DNA of 64,000 nucleotides from G963667675 sp965249215 (GCA_965249215.1 CBDFLN010000001.1:1116001-1180000); one strand, 5' to 3'; positions 43,636 through 53,700 are shown, counted from the stretch's first letter. Notes: generated from the letters alone by a model not told the origin. Numbers and translations: made by a program.

Positions 43636-45213
43636 ATGGTCAGAATATTGGTGGCGGACCGTATCGCCAAGGAGGGCCTGGAGTTGCTCAAACCCCAGGC
43701 GGAGGTGGACGTCAAGGTAGGCCTTAAACCTCAGGAATTGCTGGGTGTAGTGGGCGACTACGAAGCTTTGGTCGTTCGCAGCGAGACCAAGGTCACGGAG
43801 GAAGTAATCAAGGCTGGCCGGCGCCTGCAAGTCGTTGCCCGGGCCGGCATCGGCGTCGACAATATAGACGTGGACGCCGCCACAGCCGCAGGAATTGCGG
43901 TGGTCAACGCTCCAACTGGCAACACGGTCGCCGCCGCCGAGCATACCTTTGGCCTGATTCTGGCCCTGTCCAGAAATATTGCTCACGCCCACCAGTCTTT
44001 GAGGGACAAGGAGTGGCGCCGCGGCGACTTCGTGGGCATCGAAGTCCAGAACAAGACCTTGGGCATAATCGGCCTGGGCAGAGTCGGTTCGGAAGTCGCA
44101 AGAAGGGCCCAGAGCTTCGGCATGCGCCTGACCGCCTTCGACCCTTTCGTGGCGCCTGACTACGCCCGCAGAATGAGCGTAACCCTGGTTACGCTTGACG
44201 AACTCCTGGCCGGGTCCGACTTTATAACCCTCCATACTCCCCTAACCGACAACAACCGCAACCTGATAGGGGCCAAGGAACTATCACGGATGAAGCCGGG
44301 CGCCCGGCTGATAAACGTGGCTCGGGGCGAACTAATCGACGAAGAGGCGCTGATGGAGGCCTTGCAGTCGGATCGGCTGGCTGGTGTTGCCTTGGACGTA
44401 TTCGCCAACGAACCGCCAGGATGCAGCCCGTTGTTGGGCCACCCCAAAGTCGTGGCCACGCCGCACCTGGGCGCTTCCACCCGGGAAGCCCAGAGGGAAG
44501 TAGCCATTGAGGCCGCCGAACAAGTGCTGGCCGTGTTGAACGGAGAGCCGGCCCGCAACACCGTCAACGCCCCCTTTATGCCTCCCGAGGTGCACGCCGT
44601 ATTGGCGCCTTACGTCAAGGTCGCCACCGCATTGGGAAGGCTCTTGAACTCTTTGGCCGAGGGCCAGTTCATGGGCGTGACCATCCGGTACGAGGGCGAA
44701 ATCACCCGGCACGACACGTCCGCTCTCAAGGCCGCGGTGCTGGCGGGACTGTTGGGCCCAGTAACCAGCGGGCAAGTGAACCTCATCAACGCCCCGCGGT
44801 TGGCCCAGGAGCGGGGGCTCGAAGTGACCGAGCAACAAGGTGCAGCGGCACAGGAATACACCAACCTGGTGAGCGCCACCGTCGATACCAGCGAAGGCCC
44901 CCTCACCCTGGCCGGGACTTCCATGCGCAGCGAGGTCCACATTGTCAAGATAAACGACTACTGGCTGGATATTGTGCCGTCGGTGCCTTATCTGCTGTGC
45001 GTCGAAAACCTGGACCAGCCCGGCACCGTTGGAGCGGTGGGCACCATCGCCGGACGCCACAATATCAACATTTCCTTCATGGAAGTGGGGCGTCTCAGCC
45101 TTAGGGGCCAGGCGATGATGGTGCTGGGGCTGGACGATCCGGTGCCTTCCCACGTAATGGAGGAAATCCGGGCCTTGCCCCAGATCAACAGGGCCCGCTT
45201 GGTGCCGTTCTAG
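43636..45213 (+). CDS. serA: D-3-phosphoglycerate dehydrogenase
   Basis: First committed enzyme of serine synthesis, oxidising 3-phosphoglycerate with NAD. The 525-residue form has the nucleotide-binding core GLGRVGSEVARRAQS near 150 and the catalytic set R-E-H in RGELIDEEAL, FANEPPG and PHLGAST. A C-terminal extension holds an ASB-like domain (about 320-450) and an ACT domain (CVENLDQPGTVGAVGTIAGR, then NISFMEVGR), so serine feedback is likely. The ATG at 43636 has an A/G-rich ribosome site (GATCGGAGA). A hairpin without T-run (45216-45233) follows the stop. Confidence 0.96.
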   Translation: MVRILVADRIAKEGLELLKPQAEVDVKVGLKPQELLGVVGDYEALVVRSETKVTEEVIKAGRRLQVVARAGIGVDNIDVDAATAAGIAVVNAPTGNTVAAAEHTFGLILALSRNIAHAHQSLRDKEWRRGDFVGIEVQNKTLGIIGLGRVGSEVARRAQSFGMRLTAFDPFVAPDYARRMSVTLVTLDELLAGSDFITLHTPLTDNNRNLIGAKELSRMKPGARLINVARGELIDEEALMEALQSDRLAGVALDVFANEPPGCSPLLGHPKVVATPHLGASTREAQREVAIEAAEQVLAVLNGEPARNTVNAPFMPPEVHAVLAPYVKVATALGRLLNSLAEGQFMGVTIRYEGEITRHDTSALKAAVLAGLLGPVTSGQVNLINAPRLAQERGLEVTEQQGAAAQEYTNLVSATVDTSEGPLTLAGTSMRSEVHIVKINDYWLDIVPSVPYLLCVENLDQPGTVGAVGTIAGRHNINISFMEVGRLSLRGQAMMVLGLDDPVPSHVMEEIRALPQINRARLVPF

Positions 45214-45215
45214 GG

Positions 45216-45233
45216 TGGGGCTGCGTTGCCCCA
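45216..45233 (+). terminator. short hairpin after serA
   Basis: TGGGGC (45216-45221) pairs with GCCCCA (45228-45233) across TGCGTT. It is a compact GC hairpin just after the stop; no T-run follows, so termination is uncertain. Confidence 0.45.
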
Positions 45234-45407
45234 TCTGGGATTGACCGGGGGCTCAAGACAAGTATATCGGCTGGCCGGCGCTGTATGGCCTCACCAACTT
45301 GTTGCCGGCCGGTTCAGCAAGTTTACATAACAGTAGTTTCATCCCGTATAGCCTAGGCTTGCCGCTTCAATGGGTATGTACTACTATTGCAGCCATCATG
45401 GGGGTGA

Positions 45408-45510
45408 AACCACCGTGCGTGGGTCCCGTGTTCGCTACTGCTGTTACGGCAACCAATCGTGCCATGCGGCGGTGAAGGTCACCGGGCACGGTGGTTCCAA
45501 AGGAGGCTCC
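45408..45510 (+). ncRNA. structured leader upstream of a hypothetical gene
   Basis: AACCACCGTGC (45408-45418) pairs with GCACGGTGGTT (45486-45496), closing a 67-base loop. Inside, CGGTGA and TCACCG around 45470-45485 form a second hairpin across AGG. The closing arm ends just before AAAGGAGG, the ribosome site of the 45513 gene. This could be a cis-regulatory leader, though the class is not one I recognise. The remaining spacer (45234-45407) shows no gene. Confidence 0.45.
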
Positions 45511-45512
45511 GG

Positions 45513-45971
45513 ATGTTAATCAACGTCGAGCCGGCGGACTTTTTCATGTACCGGGTCAAACTGATGTACTACCTTGACAACCCCGACCCGGAAGACCGGC
45601 AGGTACGGGACTACCTGGAACAATACGACTTGAGACCCAGGGCTCAGGAAACTGGCGAGGTCGAAGGGACCCGGCGGGAGGTAATGGTGTTCGGCGGCTG
45701 TTATCTCGGTAAACACCTCAACGAAATTGGCCAGATTCAGCGTCGCGCCGTTGAGGTGGAGCTCCTCACCGCAGAGGTCGAACGCCACCTTGACTCTTCG
45801 AACGATGCTATTCCACAGGCGGGGGACGAACAAAAGCAGCAGGCTATCGCAGTGCTGGTCCAAACCTTTAACCAGGAGAGTTCCTTCCGGACCAACGAGA
45901 AGGGGGAGTTGGAAGCCAGTCTGGATAGAGAGTCCGTGGTGGAGGCGGCCCGCCGGCTTGACTCCGCTTAA
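45513..45971 (+). CDS. conserved-looking hypothetical protein
   Basis: A 152-residue protein starting at ATG 45513 with a near-perfect AAAGGAGG ribosome site; the longer open frame to 45459 is not used. The N-terminal half (MLINVEPADFFMYRVKLMYY and DNPDPEDRQVRDYLEQYDL) is followed by REVMVFGGCYLGKHLNEIGQ and acidic helices (VEVELLTAEVERHLD). No family is recognised. The upstream structured leader suggests regulation. It is followed on the other strand by tRNA-Gly. Confidence 0.6.
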   Translation: MLINVEPADFFMYRVKLMYYLDNPDPEDRQVRDYLEQYDLRPRAQETGEVEGTRREVMVFGGCYLGKHLNEIGQIQRRAVEVELLTAEVERHLDSSNDAIPQAGDEQKQQAIAVLVQTFNQESSFRTNEKGELEASLDRESVVEAARRLDSA

Positions 45972-46023
45972 GTTCCCGCCCTGCCTGCTTGGACCTGCTT
46001 GGTTAAGAACGGGGGCTGAACGA

Positions 46024-46097
46024 TGGAGCGGGCGATGGGAATTGAACCCACGTAACTAGCTTGGAAGGCTAGGGCTCTACCACTGAGCTACGCCCGC
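46024..46097 (-). tRNA. tRNA-Gly (anticodon TCC)
   Basis: Read on the reverse strand, the 7-bp acceptor stem GCGGGCG ... CGCCCGC, D-stem with GTAGCTCAGTGGTAGAGC, anticodon arm CTAGCCTTCCAAGCTAG with TCC in the loop, and TPsiC arm GTGGGTTCAATTCCCAT form a complete cloverleaf. The 3' CCA is encoded (TGG at 46024-46026). The 74-base length includes CCA. No integrase is near it. Confidence 0.95.
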
Positions 46098-46215
46098 ACG
46101 CCGGCTGCAATGCCCGCCCAATTATAAACCGTGCCGAGGCCCCGTGCTAGGAGTGCCCAACCCCGTCCACGGGAGCGATTTCTCTGAATCGAATACTTCT
46201 TGAGGAGGCTATGTA

Positions 46216-46863
46216 GTGGACCGGGAGGGCCTGCCAGACGATTCTCCAGGGAGCCTGCTTTTCCCCGAGTACGCTACCCTTTACGACCTGATTGCTTCTG
46301 AGGTCGACCGGCTCACCGAGGAGCAATTGGACTTCGAGTCGCAACAATGGGACTGGAGCAAGTGGAGCATACGCCGCCAGCTTTGCCACATGGCATCCGT
46401 CCCCGTTGGGTGGCTCACGGTCAACTGGGCAGATACCCTGTTTCCCGACGGGAGAGTCCGAGCACAGGACTTCAAGACCCGCACAGAGTCCAGCCTGCCG
46501 ACGCCGGTAATCATGCAGGAACTCAGGGACGCGATCGACCTGGTGCGAGGTGTGCTGGCGGAGCGGTCCGTCGGTTTCCTGCGGGACCGGGTCTATACTC
46601 TGCGTTGGGCCCCCGATTGGAACTACTCGATGGACTGGGAGCTGATGTTGAAGGCCCACTCCTCCGGGCTGACGCCCACCAGTGACCCGGCGGTGTCGAT
46701 TATGACCCTGGAGGCCACCATCAGGCACCTGTATTTCGAGGAGATAACCCACCTGTACAACATCCAAAGGCTCAAGCGGGCCCAGGGTCTGCCGTCTGTG
46801 GTCGACCTTCCCAGGGTGGGGTACTGGGCCGTGGAGGGCTGGGACGTCAGCGAACCTGCATGA
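46216..46863 (+). CDS. DinB-like metal-binding protein
   Basis: A 215-residue four-helix-bundle protein of the DinB/mycothiol maleylpyruvate isomerase type. IRRQLCHMASVPVGWL near 52 carries the first candidate histidine, and TIRHLYFEEITHLYNIQRLK near 170-190 two more. A WSKWS and W-rich surface is typical. Members include thiol S-transferases and DNA-damage-induced proteins; the cofactor cannot be read from sequence. GTG at 46216 is the only start. It stands alone between tRNA-Gly and the methylmalonyl-CoA genes. Confidence 0.75.
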   Translation: MDREGLPDDSPGSLLFPEYATLYDLIASEVDRLTEEQLDFESQQWDWSKWSIRRQLCHMASVPVGWLTVNWADTLFPDGRVRAQDFKTRTESSLPTPVIMQELRDAIDLVRGVLAERSVGFLRDRVYTLRWAPDWNYSMDWELMLKAHSSGLTPTSDPAVSIMTLEATIRHLYFEEITHLYNIQRLKRAQGLPSVVDLPRVGYWAVEGWDVSEPA

Positions 46864-47007
46864 CGTCTGGCGGCGAATGGGCTAAGCTGTCGGCAGACGC
46901 GGACCGGTTGCAACGCCCGTACGCCTGTTTTGGCACATAGCCTCTCCCAAGCCATCGGATGTTCAAGCCCGGTCGACTAATGAACGATGGGAGTCCCGGA
47001 GGATTCT

Positions 47008-48669
47008 ATGCCCAGCAAGGATAGAAAGCAGTGGCTGGACGATACCCTCGACCCGTCGGTAAAGAAATTCGGCCAGCGGCGGACCGAGTTCCATACCGAC
47101 AGCGGAATACCCATTGAACCCCTGTACGGCCCGGACAACCTGACGGCTTCTGACCAAGACTATATTCAGGACCTGGGCTATCCGGGGGAATTCCCATTCA
47201 CCCGGGGAGTGCAGCCCAACACATATCGGGGCCGCATGTGGACCATGCGCCAGTATTCTGGGTATGCCACCGCCGCGGACACCAACCGCCGCTATCGCTA
47301 TTTGCTGGAGCAGGGACAGACCGGCCTTTCGGTGGCTTTCGACCTGCCTACCCAGATAGGCTACGACTCCGACGATCCCGCCGCCTTGGGCGAAGTCGGC
47401 AAGGTGGGCGTCCCCATCTGCACCCTGGACGACATGGAATTGCTCTTCGATGGCATCCCATTGGACAAGGTCAGCACCTCTATGACCATCAACTCCACGG
47501 CTTCCATTCTGCTGTGCCTCTACATCGCGGCGGCAAAGCGGCAGGGCGTAACCCAGGAACAACTGGCCGGCACCGTTCAGAACGACATCCTCAAGGAATA
47601 CATCGCCCGCGGCACCTACGCTTATCCCCCGCGGCCTTCCATGCGGCTGGTCGTTGACCTGCTCAAGTATTGCGCCGACTTCCTACCCCGGTGGAACACC
47701 ATCAGCGTTAGCGGATACCACATGCGGGAAGCCGGCGCCACGGCGGTTCAGGAACTGGCATTTACCCTCGCCAACGGCATTGCCTATGTCCAGGCAGCCG
47801 TCGACGCCGGCCTGGCGGTCGACCGCTTCGCCCCAAGGCTTTCTTTCTTCTTCGTCGCCCAGAACAACTTGTTCGAAGAGGTGGCCAAGTTCCGGGCTGC
47901 ACGCCGCATGTGGGCCCGTATAATGAAAGACCGGTTCTGCGCCGCCGACCCGCGCTCCATGATGCTCCGTTTCCACACCCAGACCGCGGGGGTCAGCCTG
48001 ACCGCTCAACAGCCCGACAACAATGTCATTCGCAGCGCCATGCAGGCCCTGGCTGCACTTCTGGGGGGCTCCCAATCTCTCCACGTGAATTCCCGGGACG
48101 AGGCCCTGGCGCTGCCCTCTGAGGAGGCGGTCCAACTTTCCCTGCGCACCCAGCAGATACTGGCCCATGAAAGCGGGGTCGCCGACGTGGTGGACCCATT
48201 GGGCGGCTCCTATTATGTTGAGACGCTCACGGATCAACTCGAAAAAGAGGCCAATCGGTACATCGACCGCATAGATGAACTTGGGGGCGCGGTACCCGCC
48301 ATCGAACAGGGCTTCCAGACCCGGGAAATCGGCGAGGCCGCCTACAAGCACCAGCAGGAGGTCGAGGCCGGCGACCGGGTCATAGTTGGCGTAAACCGGT
48401 TCGTTGCCGAAGAGCCGCCTATAGAAGGATTGCTGCGGGTGGACCGGCAGGCGGCTCTCAGCCAGGCCGAAAGGCTCCGGCGAGTCCGCCAAGAACGGGA
48501 TGAGGGCCAGGTGATAGCAGCCCTGGCCCGGCTGGAGACCGTTGCCGGGAGTTCCGACAATACGGTGCCGGCTATTCTCGAGTGCGTGGAAAGCTACTGC
48601 ACCTTGGGTGAGATTTGCCAGGTCTTGCGGAATGTCTTCGGGCAGCAGGAGCAGATCATTGCCTTCTAA
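47008..48669 (+). CDS. methylmalonyl-CoA mutase, large (catalytic) subunit
   Basis: B12-dependent interconversion of methylmalonyl-CoA and succinyl-CoA. The 554-residue protein has the TIM-barrel substrate domain: YPGEFPFTRGVQPNTYRGRM, then QYSGYATAADTNRRY and LSVAFDLPTQIGYDSDDP near 103-120, plus NTISVSGYHMREAGATAVQE near 230. It has no C-terminal B12 domain; that is encoded separately at 50506. ATG 47008 follows GGAGG by five bases; 46987 is in frame but not preceded by a site. The module with acyl-CoA dehydrogenase and epimerase follows on the same strand. Confidence 0.94.
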   Translation: MPSKDRKQWLDDTLDPSVKKFGQRRTEFHTDSGIPIEPLYGPDNLTASDQDYIQDLGYPGEFPFTRGVQPNTYRGRMWTMRQYSGYATAADTNRRYRYLLEQGQTGLSVAFDLPTQIGYDSDDPAALGEVGKVGVPICTLDDMELLFDGIPLDKVSTSMTINSTASILLCLYIAAAKRQGVTQEQLAGTVQNDILKEYIARGTYAYPPRPSMRLVVDLLKYCADFLPRWNTISVSGYHMREAGATAVQELAFTLANGIAYVQAAVDAGLAVDRFAPRLSFFFVAQNNLFEEVAKFRAARRMWARIMKDRFCAADPRSMMLRFHTQTAGVSLTAQQPDNNVIRSAMQALAALLGGSQSLHVNSRDEALALPSEEAVQLSLRTQQILAHESGVADVVDPLGGSYYVETLTDQLEKEANRYIDRIDELGGAVPAIEQGFQTREIGEAAYKHQQEVEAGDRVIVGVNRFVAEEPPIEGLLRVDRQAALSQAERLRRVRQERDEGQVIAALARLETVAGSSDNTVPAILECVESYCTLGEICQVLRNVFGQQEQIIAF

Positions 48670-48807
48670 TCATTGCCGCCCCGCCAGATTGGGAAGTCCC
48701 GGAAAAAAGCGGGCAGGCGCGCCCCTTGAAGCCGGCCGCCGAAGGTCCCAGGGATCCCCGGGCGGGACGCGTTGCCCGGTTGGTGAAACGCATGGGAGGC
48801 TTGCATC

Positions 48808-49962
<1,155 letters not shown>

Positions 49963-50084
49963 CCCTTGAGCCCCTGAGTTGCCCTGCGTGTTGTCCCAAA
50001 TCCTCCTCCCGGCAGGGGATGCTTGGAGGGAACGAATGATTGGTGAATGCCCGCAATTTGAGAGACGCAACTGTGGATGAGAGA

Positions 50085-50513
50085 ATGAGCAACATGGCAG
50101 TCTGTAGTGTGGCATATATTGACCACGTGGCTTTGGCGGTCAAGGATATCCAGGCCGCCCTGACGCTGTTCCAAGACCTTTTCGGCGTTCCCCAGGTCGA
50201 GACCACCGACCTGCCGGACCAGGGGGCGCGCGCAACCTTGGTGCCGATTGGACAGACCCGGCTGGAGCTGCTGGAGCCGTTGTCCTCCGACACGCCGGTA
50301 GGCCGGTTCATAGAAAGCCGCGGCGAAGGATTGCACCATCTGGCTTTCAACGTGTCTGACCTGGCGGGAAAGCTCAAGTCCCTGGAACTTGCCGGAGTCC
50401 GGCTGGTGGACCATGAACCCAGGGATGGGTTGTCCGGAAAGATCGCCTTCATACACCCCCGGTCGGTGTTTGGGGTCCTCACCGAGTTGGTCGAGAATGA
50501 ATCCCATGGATAG
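50085..50513 (+). CDS. mce: methylmalonyl-CoA epimerase
   Basis: Converts (S)- to (R)-methylmalonyl-CoA, so that the mutase can use it. Vicinal oxygen chelate fold: IDHVALAVKDIQAALTLFQD near the start with the first metal histidine, GLHHLAFNVSDL near the middle with the second, and a C-terminal VFGVLTELVEN with the metal glutamate. The start is chosen at 50085 (MSNMAVCS); 50094 is an alternative and 50040 is unlikely. It overlaps the B12-subunit gene by eight bases, so they are translationally coupled. Confidence 0.92.
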   Translation: MSNMAVCSVAYIDHVALAVKDIQAALTLFQDLFGVPQVETTDLPDQGARATLVPIGQTRLELLEPLSSDTPVGRFIESRGEGLHHLAFNVSDLAGKLKSLELAGVRLVDHEPRDGLSGKIAFIHPRSVFGVLTELVENESHG

Positions 50514-50919
50514 TAGTCCACCGGTCCGCGTTCTGGTGGCCAAGCCCGGTCTGGACGGGCACGACCGGGGGGCGAAAGTTATTGCGCGAGCCCTTCGGGA
50601 TGCAGGGATGGAAGTCATCTACACGGGTATCCGCCAGACGCCTGAAATGATCGTCCAGGCCGCCGTGCAGGAAGACGTGGACGTGGTGGGCCTTAGCATT
50701 CTCTCGGGAGCCCACATGGAAATACTGCCGGAGATCATCCGTCTTCTCAGGGAGCAGGAGGTGGGCGATGTGGTTACGGTGGTTGGGGGTATAATACCCG
50801 AAGCAGACCGGCAGCCGCTGTTGGACTTGGGCATTGCCGCAGTTTTCGGCCCTGGCGCCTCCACCCATTCCATAGTTGACTTTATCAGGCAAGCTGCGGC
50901 AGACCGCTCCCAACGCTGA
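50506..50919 (+). CDS. methylmalonyl-CoA mutase, small (B12-binding) subunit
   Basis: The cobalamin domain of a two-subunit mutase. PVRVLVAKPGLDGHDRGAKV near the start contains the D-x-H-x-x-G cobalt-ligand motif (DGHDRG), then LSILSGAH and VVVGGIIPEADRQPL, the SxL and GG motifs. It has 137 residues. The ATG at 50506 gives MDSSPPVRVLV; 50497 is also possible. It overlaps mce. The large subunit lies 1.8 kb upstream with the acyl-CoA dehydrogenase and mce between them. No MeaB-type chaperone gene is seen here. Confidence 0.93.
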   Translation: MDSSPPVRVLVAKPGLDGHDRGAKVIARALRDAGMEVIYTGIRQTPEMIVQAAVQEDVDVVGLSILSGAHMEILPEIIRLLREQEVGDVVTVVGGIIPEADRQPLLDLGIAAVFGPGASTHSIVDFIRQAAADRSQR

Positions 50920-51019
50920 CCGAGTCGTCAATGCCAGGCGGGCTGCGGGCAACAATGCGCTGAGTCCCCATAGGCTCCCATTAAGTCAAAAGTCTGTGCC
51001 ATCATCGAAGAGTGCCCCC

Positions 51020-51050
51020 TTGACAGCGACGATACAGAGGCTCTTATAAT
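51020..51050 (+). promoter_or_regulatory. sigma-70-type promoter for yceD-rpmF
   Basis: TTGACA (51020-51025) and TATAAT (51045-51050) are perfect consensus hexamers; the spacer is 19 bases, slightly longer than the usual 17. The yceD start lies 41 bases downstream. Confidence 0.6.
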
Positions 51051-51090
51051 TACCATCGGCTTTTCAGGGGTGGCAACCCGTAGAGTTCCT

Positions 51091-51621
51091 ATGCGTTATA
51101 ATCTCGCACAATTGCTAAAGGAGCCCATAGGCTCAAGTCGTGAATATCAGCTGGATGAAAGCTTTACCGGCCCGGATTGCTTCGCCGAAGCGGCCCGGGG
51201 CCCGGTCAGCTTTCTGCGGACCCATCGAGGTGTACTTGCCAGAGCGCAACTCCAAATCCGGTCGACTCTGGTTTGCAGCAGGTGTTTAGGTGACTACGGC
51301 CATTCGTCCAACCTTTCCATCGAAGAGGAGTTTTTCCCCACCGTAAGTGTTCAAACCGGGCAAAGTCAGCCCGTTCCGACCGAAGCGTATGAAAACTCTC
51401 TTATCGACGGCAGGCATGTCTTGGATTTGGCCGACACCATCAGGGAGTGCGTTGTAACCGATATGCCAATGAAACCCCTGTGCCGCCGAGAGTGTTTGGG
51501 ACTGTGTCAATCGTGCGGCGCCGACTTGAACTTAAGGCGTTGCGATTGCCAAGATTCACCGGAGGCCCCCCGCTGGTTGGGCCTCCCGGAGTTAGTGAAG
51601 CATGGGTGCGGTACCGAATAA
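51091..51621 (+). CDS. yceD: DUF177 / YceD family protein
   Basis: Conserved protein of unknown exact role in ribosome or 23S rRNA maturation, nearly always next to rpmF. The N-terminus starts MRYNLAQLLKEPIGSSREY, with a cysteine pair CSRCLG near 72 and a C-terminal CRRECLGLCQSCGADLN that is the metal-binding motif of the family. The 176-residue length fits. ATG 51091 is the family start; an earlier GTG (51070) is in frame. It overlaps rpmF by 20 bases. Confidence 0.9.
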   Translation: MRYNLAQLLKEPIGSSREYQLDESFTGPDCFAEAARGPVSFLRTHRGVLARAQLQIRSTLVCSRCLGDYGHSSNLSIEEEFFPTVSVQTGQSQPVPTEAYENSLIDGRHVLDLADTIRECVVTDMPMKPLCRRECLGLCQSCGADLNLRRCDCQDSPEAPRWLGLPELVKHGCGTE

Positions 51622-51784
51622 AAAACTAACCAGGGCGCGCAAAGGCCGGCGTCTCAACTCTCACAAGCTGAAGCCCGTGAACCCTGCCTACTGTCCGCGT
51701 TGCCGCAGCGCCAAGCTGCCGCATGCCGTCTGCCGTCAGTGCGGTTTCTACCGCGGCCGGCAGGTCGTTGAGACCGCGGTGTAG
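51602..51784 (+). CDS. rpmF: 50S ribosomal protein L32
   Basis: A 60-residue ribosomal protein with a basic N-terminus (AVPNKKLTRARKGRRLNSHK) and the zinc-ribbon pair YCPRC ... CRQCGFY, so this is the cysteine-containing form. It follows yceD with an overlap and precedes fabD, the common order of this cluster; the usual plsX and fabH in between are missing. Confidence 0.94.
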   Translation: MGAVPNKKLTRARKGRRLNSHKLKPVNPAYCPRCRSAKLPHAVCRQCGFYRGRQVVETAV

Positions 51785-51894
51785 CCTGCCCGAAGACTGC
51801 ATAGAGACAGAATTAACATGCAGCAAATCATTGACCTTGCGTCTCATGTCCGCTCTAGTTGACTCGATAATGGGAAGTGGTTTGGTATAGCAGA

Positions 51895-52853
51895 ATGAAA
51901 CAAGTAGTTGACAATCACGGCGCCAAGAAACAGGCTTATGTTTTCCCTGGGCAAGGTTCCCAGTCCGTCGGAATGGGCTGGGAGCTTTTTTGCGCCTCAC
52001 CGGCTGCCAGGGAGGTCTTCCAAGAGGCCGATGCAAGCCTTGGCGTCGATTTGTCCAGCTTAATCTTTAACGGGCCCAGCCGAGAACTCCAGGACACCAT
52101 TAACTCCCAGCCGGCCATTATGACTGTAAGCATTGCCTGCTGGAAAGCCTGGGAAGAGACGGCGGGGCCGGCCGCGTCCAAACCCGTTGTGTTGGCAGGG
52201 CATAGCCTGGGTGAGTACACAGCCATGGTGGTCGCCGGCGTCATGGGATTCGGAGACGCCGTCAAGCTGGCCCGTGAGCGGGGAAGGTTGATGCAAGCGG
52301 CCTCCAAAGACCGGCCTGGGAGCATGGCAGCCGTCATCGGGCTGAACGAGTTTGCCCTGGAGCAAATCTGCTCTGAAACCGGCGTAGAGTTGGCAAACAT
52401 CAACTCCGACGACCAAATAGTAATCAGCGGAGACAAAATTGCGGTGGCCCGGGCCGTGGACCTCGCCTTTGCCCGCGGCGCCCGCAGGACTATTCCGCTG
52501 CCGGTAAGCGGCGCTTTTCACTCGTCTTGCATGCAAGGGGCGAAATTGGGTCTGGCTCAAGCCGTAGACGCCCTGGAATTTCGGGACCCCCAGGTCCCCA
52601 TCATCGCAAATTCCGATTCCGCCCCCCTTTCCACAGGTGACGCGGTCAGAAAAGAGTTGATCCAGGGGCTATGCCGGTGCGTCCACTGGAAAGAGAACGT
52701 CAGATACATGGTCGCTTCAGGAGTGTCCCAATTCTTGGAATTCGGCCGGCAGGGGTGCTGGCTGGCTTAATCAAGCGGATAGACCGAGGGGTCGAGGCGG
52801 TTGCGTTATCGGACCCGGAGTCCATTAATAAGCTGACCTCGGACGCGGCTTAG
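51895..52853 (+). CDS. fabD: malonyl-CoA:ACP transacylase, with apparent -1 frameshift near the 3' end
   Basis: Transfers malonyl from CoA to acyl-carrier protein for fatty-acid synthesis. AYVFPGQGSQSVGMG is at the start, and LAGHSLGEYTAMVVAG near 100 carries the nucleophile serine. The reading frame as given ends at 52770 after FLEFGRQGCWLA. The next frame reads EFGPAGVLAGLIKRIDRG... VEAVALSDPESINKL to 52853, exactly the missing C-terminal family motif. One C missing from GGCC(C)GGCAGGG near 52744 explains it, so this is a 1-base deletion or sequencing error. The start is ATG 51895. Confidence 0.88.
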
Positions 52854-52880
52854 GACCTGTGACGCGGCATTAAGTGCACC

Positions 52881-53345
52881 ATGCCCCAGGCAAAGCTCAA
52901 GGATCTGAGACGCAGGGCCAGAATGGCGGCCCTTCAATCATTGTTCGCGGCGGACGTTAAGGGTGAGGCCGCCGAATCTTCTTTGGCATGGCTCGCCGAG
53001 GAAGACTTGCTGGAAGAGCCGATCGTCAACTTTGCTGCATCCTTGATCAGAGGTGTGACTGACAGCAAGCCGGACTTGGACAGGGTGATACAGCGTTACG
53101 CGACTGCTTGGCCCGTTCCGCTGCTGTCGGTGGTCGACCGCAACATTCTTCGCATCGCTTTGTTTGAATTGCTGCATACCCCCAATGTGCCTCCCAAGAC
53201 TGCCGTCGACGAGGCCGTAGAGTTGGCCAAGTTGTTCGGCAGCGACAACTCCGCCCGGTTTGTCAACGGCGTTCTTGGGTCGGTAATGACCGAATTGGAT
53301 GTGGCGGGGATGGTCCCCGCCCATACCCGGCCGGAAGGGAGATGA
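52881..53345 (+). CDS. nusB: transcription antitermination factor NusB
   Basis: RNA-binding protein of the ribosomal-RNA antitermination complex. RRRARMAALQSLFAADVKGE is the typical start, with a long middle helix (LASLIRGV in another form: FAASLIRGVTDSKPDLD), and LLSVVDRNILRIALFELLHT followed by VPPKTAVDEAVELAKLFGSD and FVNGVLG, which are the family signature. 154 residues. It ends four bases before the TTG of acpP. Confidence 0.93.
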   Translation: MPQAKLKDLRRRARMAALQSLFAADVKGEAAESSLAWLAEEDLLEEPIVNFAASLIRGVTDSKPDLDRVIQRYATAWPVPLLSVVDRNILRIALFELLHTPNVPPKTAVDEAVELAKLFGSDNSARFVNGVLGSVMTELDVAGMVPAHTRPEGR

Positions 53346-53349
53346 CGGT

Positions 53350-53610
53350 TTGGCCACTGTCTATGATCGCATTAAAGCCATCGCTGTCGACAAGCTAGGG
53401 GTCGACGAAGAGACCGTAACCGAGGCGTCGTCCTTTGTTGAGGATCTCGATGCCGACTCGTTGGACCTGGTCGAGCTAATCATGGCTTTCGAAGAAGAGT
53501 TTTCTACCGAAGGCCAGTCACTGGAAATCTCTGATGAAGACGCCGCCAACATCGCTACCGTAGGCGACGCAGTATCCTATTTGAAGCAACACGGCGTCAC
53601 GGATGGCTAG
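53350..53610 (+). CDS. acpP: acyl carrier protein
   Basis: Carries acyl chains on a 4'-phosphopantetheine arm. The frame reads ATVYDRIKAIAVDKLGVDEE and the DADSLDLVELIM segment contains the attachment serine. I choose the TTG at 53350 because the next ATG is missing from this conserved start and GGGAG lies about nine bases upstream. The 86 residues fit ACP. It follows fabD and nusB. Confidence 0.92.
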   Translation: MATVYDRIKAIAVDKLGVDEETVTEASSFVEDLDADSLDLVELIMAFEEEFSTEGQSLEISDEDAANIATVGDAVSYLKQHGVTDG

Positions 53611-53680
53611 AAAGACCGGCCACGGGATTTTCGTGTGAGCCGGGGCGGGCGTCTGCCGCTGTTCGTCGGCTGAGTTAACC

Positions 53681-53700
53681 TTCTTTAACGTCCTAAAGAA
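53681..53700. promoter_or_regulatory. 7-bp AT-rich dyad upstream of udg
   Basis: TTCTTTA (53681-53687) and TAAAGAA (53694-53700) flank ACGTCC. This is a good protein-binding dyad in a GC-rich spacer, 21 bases before the uracil-DNA glycosylase start. No LexA consensus is known to me for this group. Confidence 0.4.

Noticed and set aside
51859..51891. TTGACT ... TATAGC as a promoter for fabD
   Set aside because: The spacer is 21 bases and the -10 would end just before the start codon.
52671..52853. Separate gene with GVLAGLIKRIDRG
   Set aside because: It is the C-terminal part of fabD in the next frame after a missing base.
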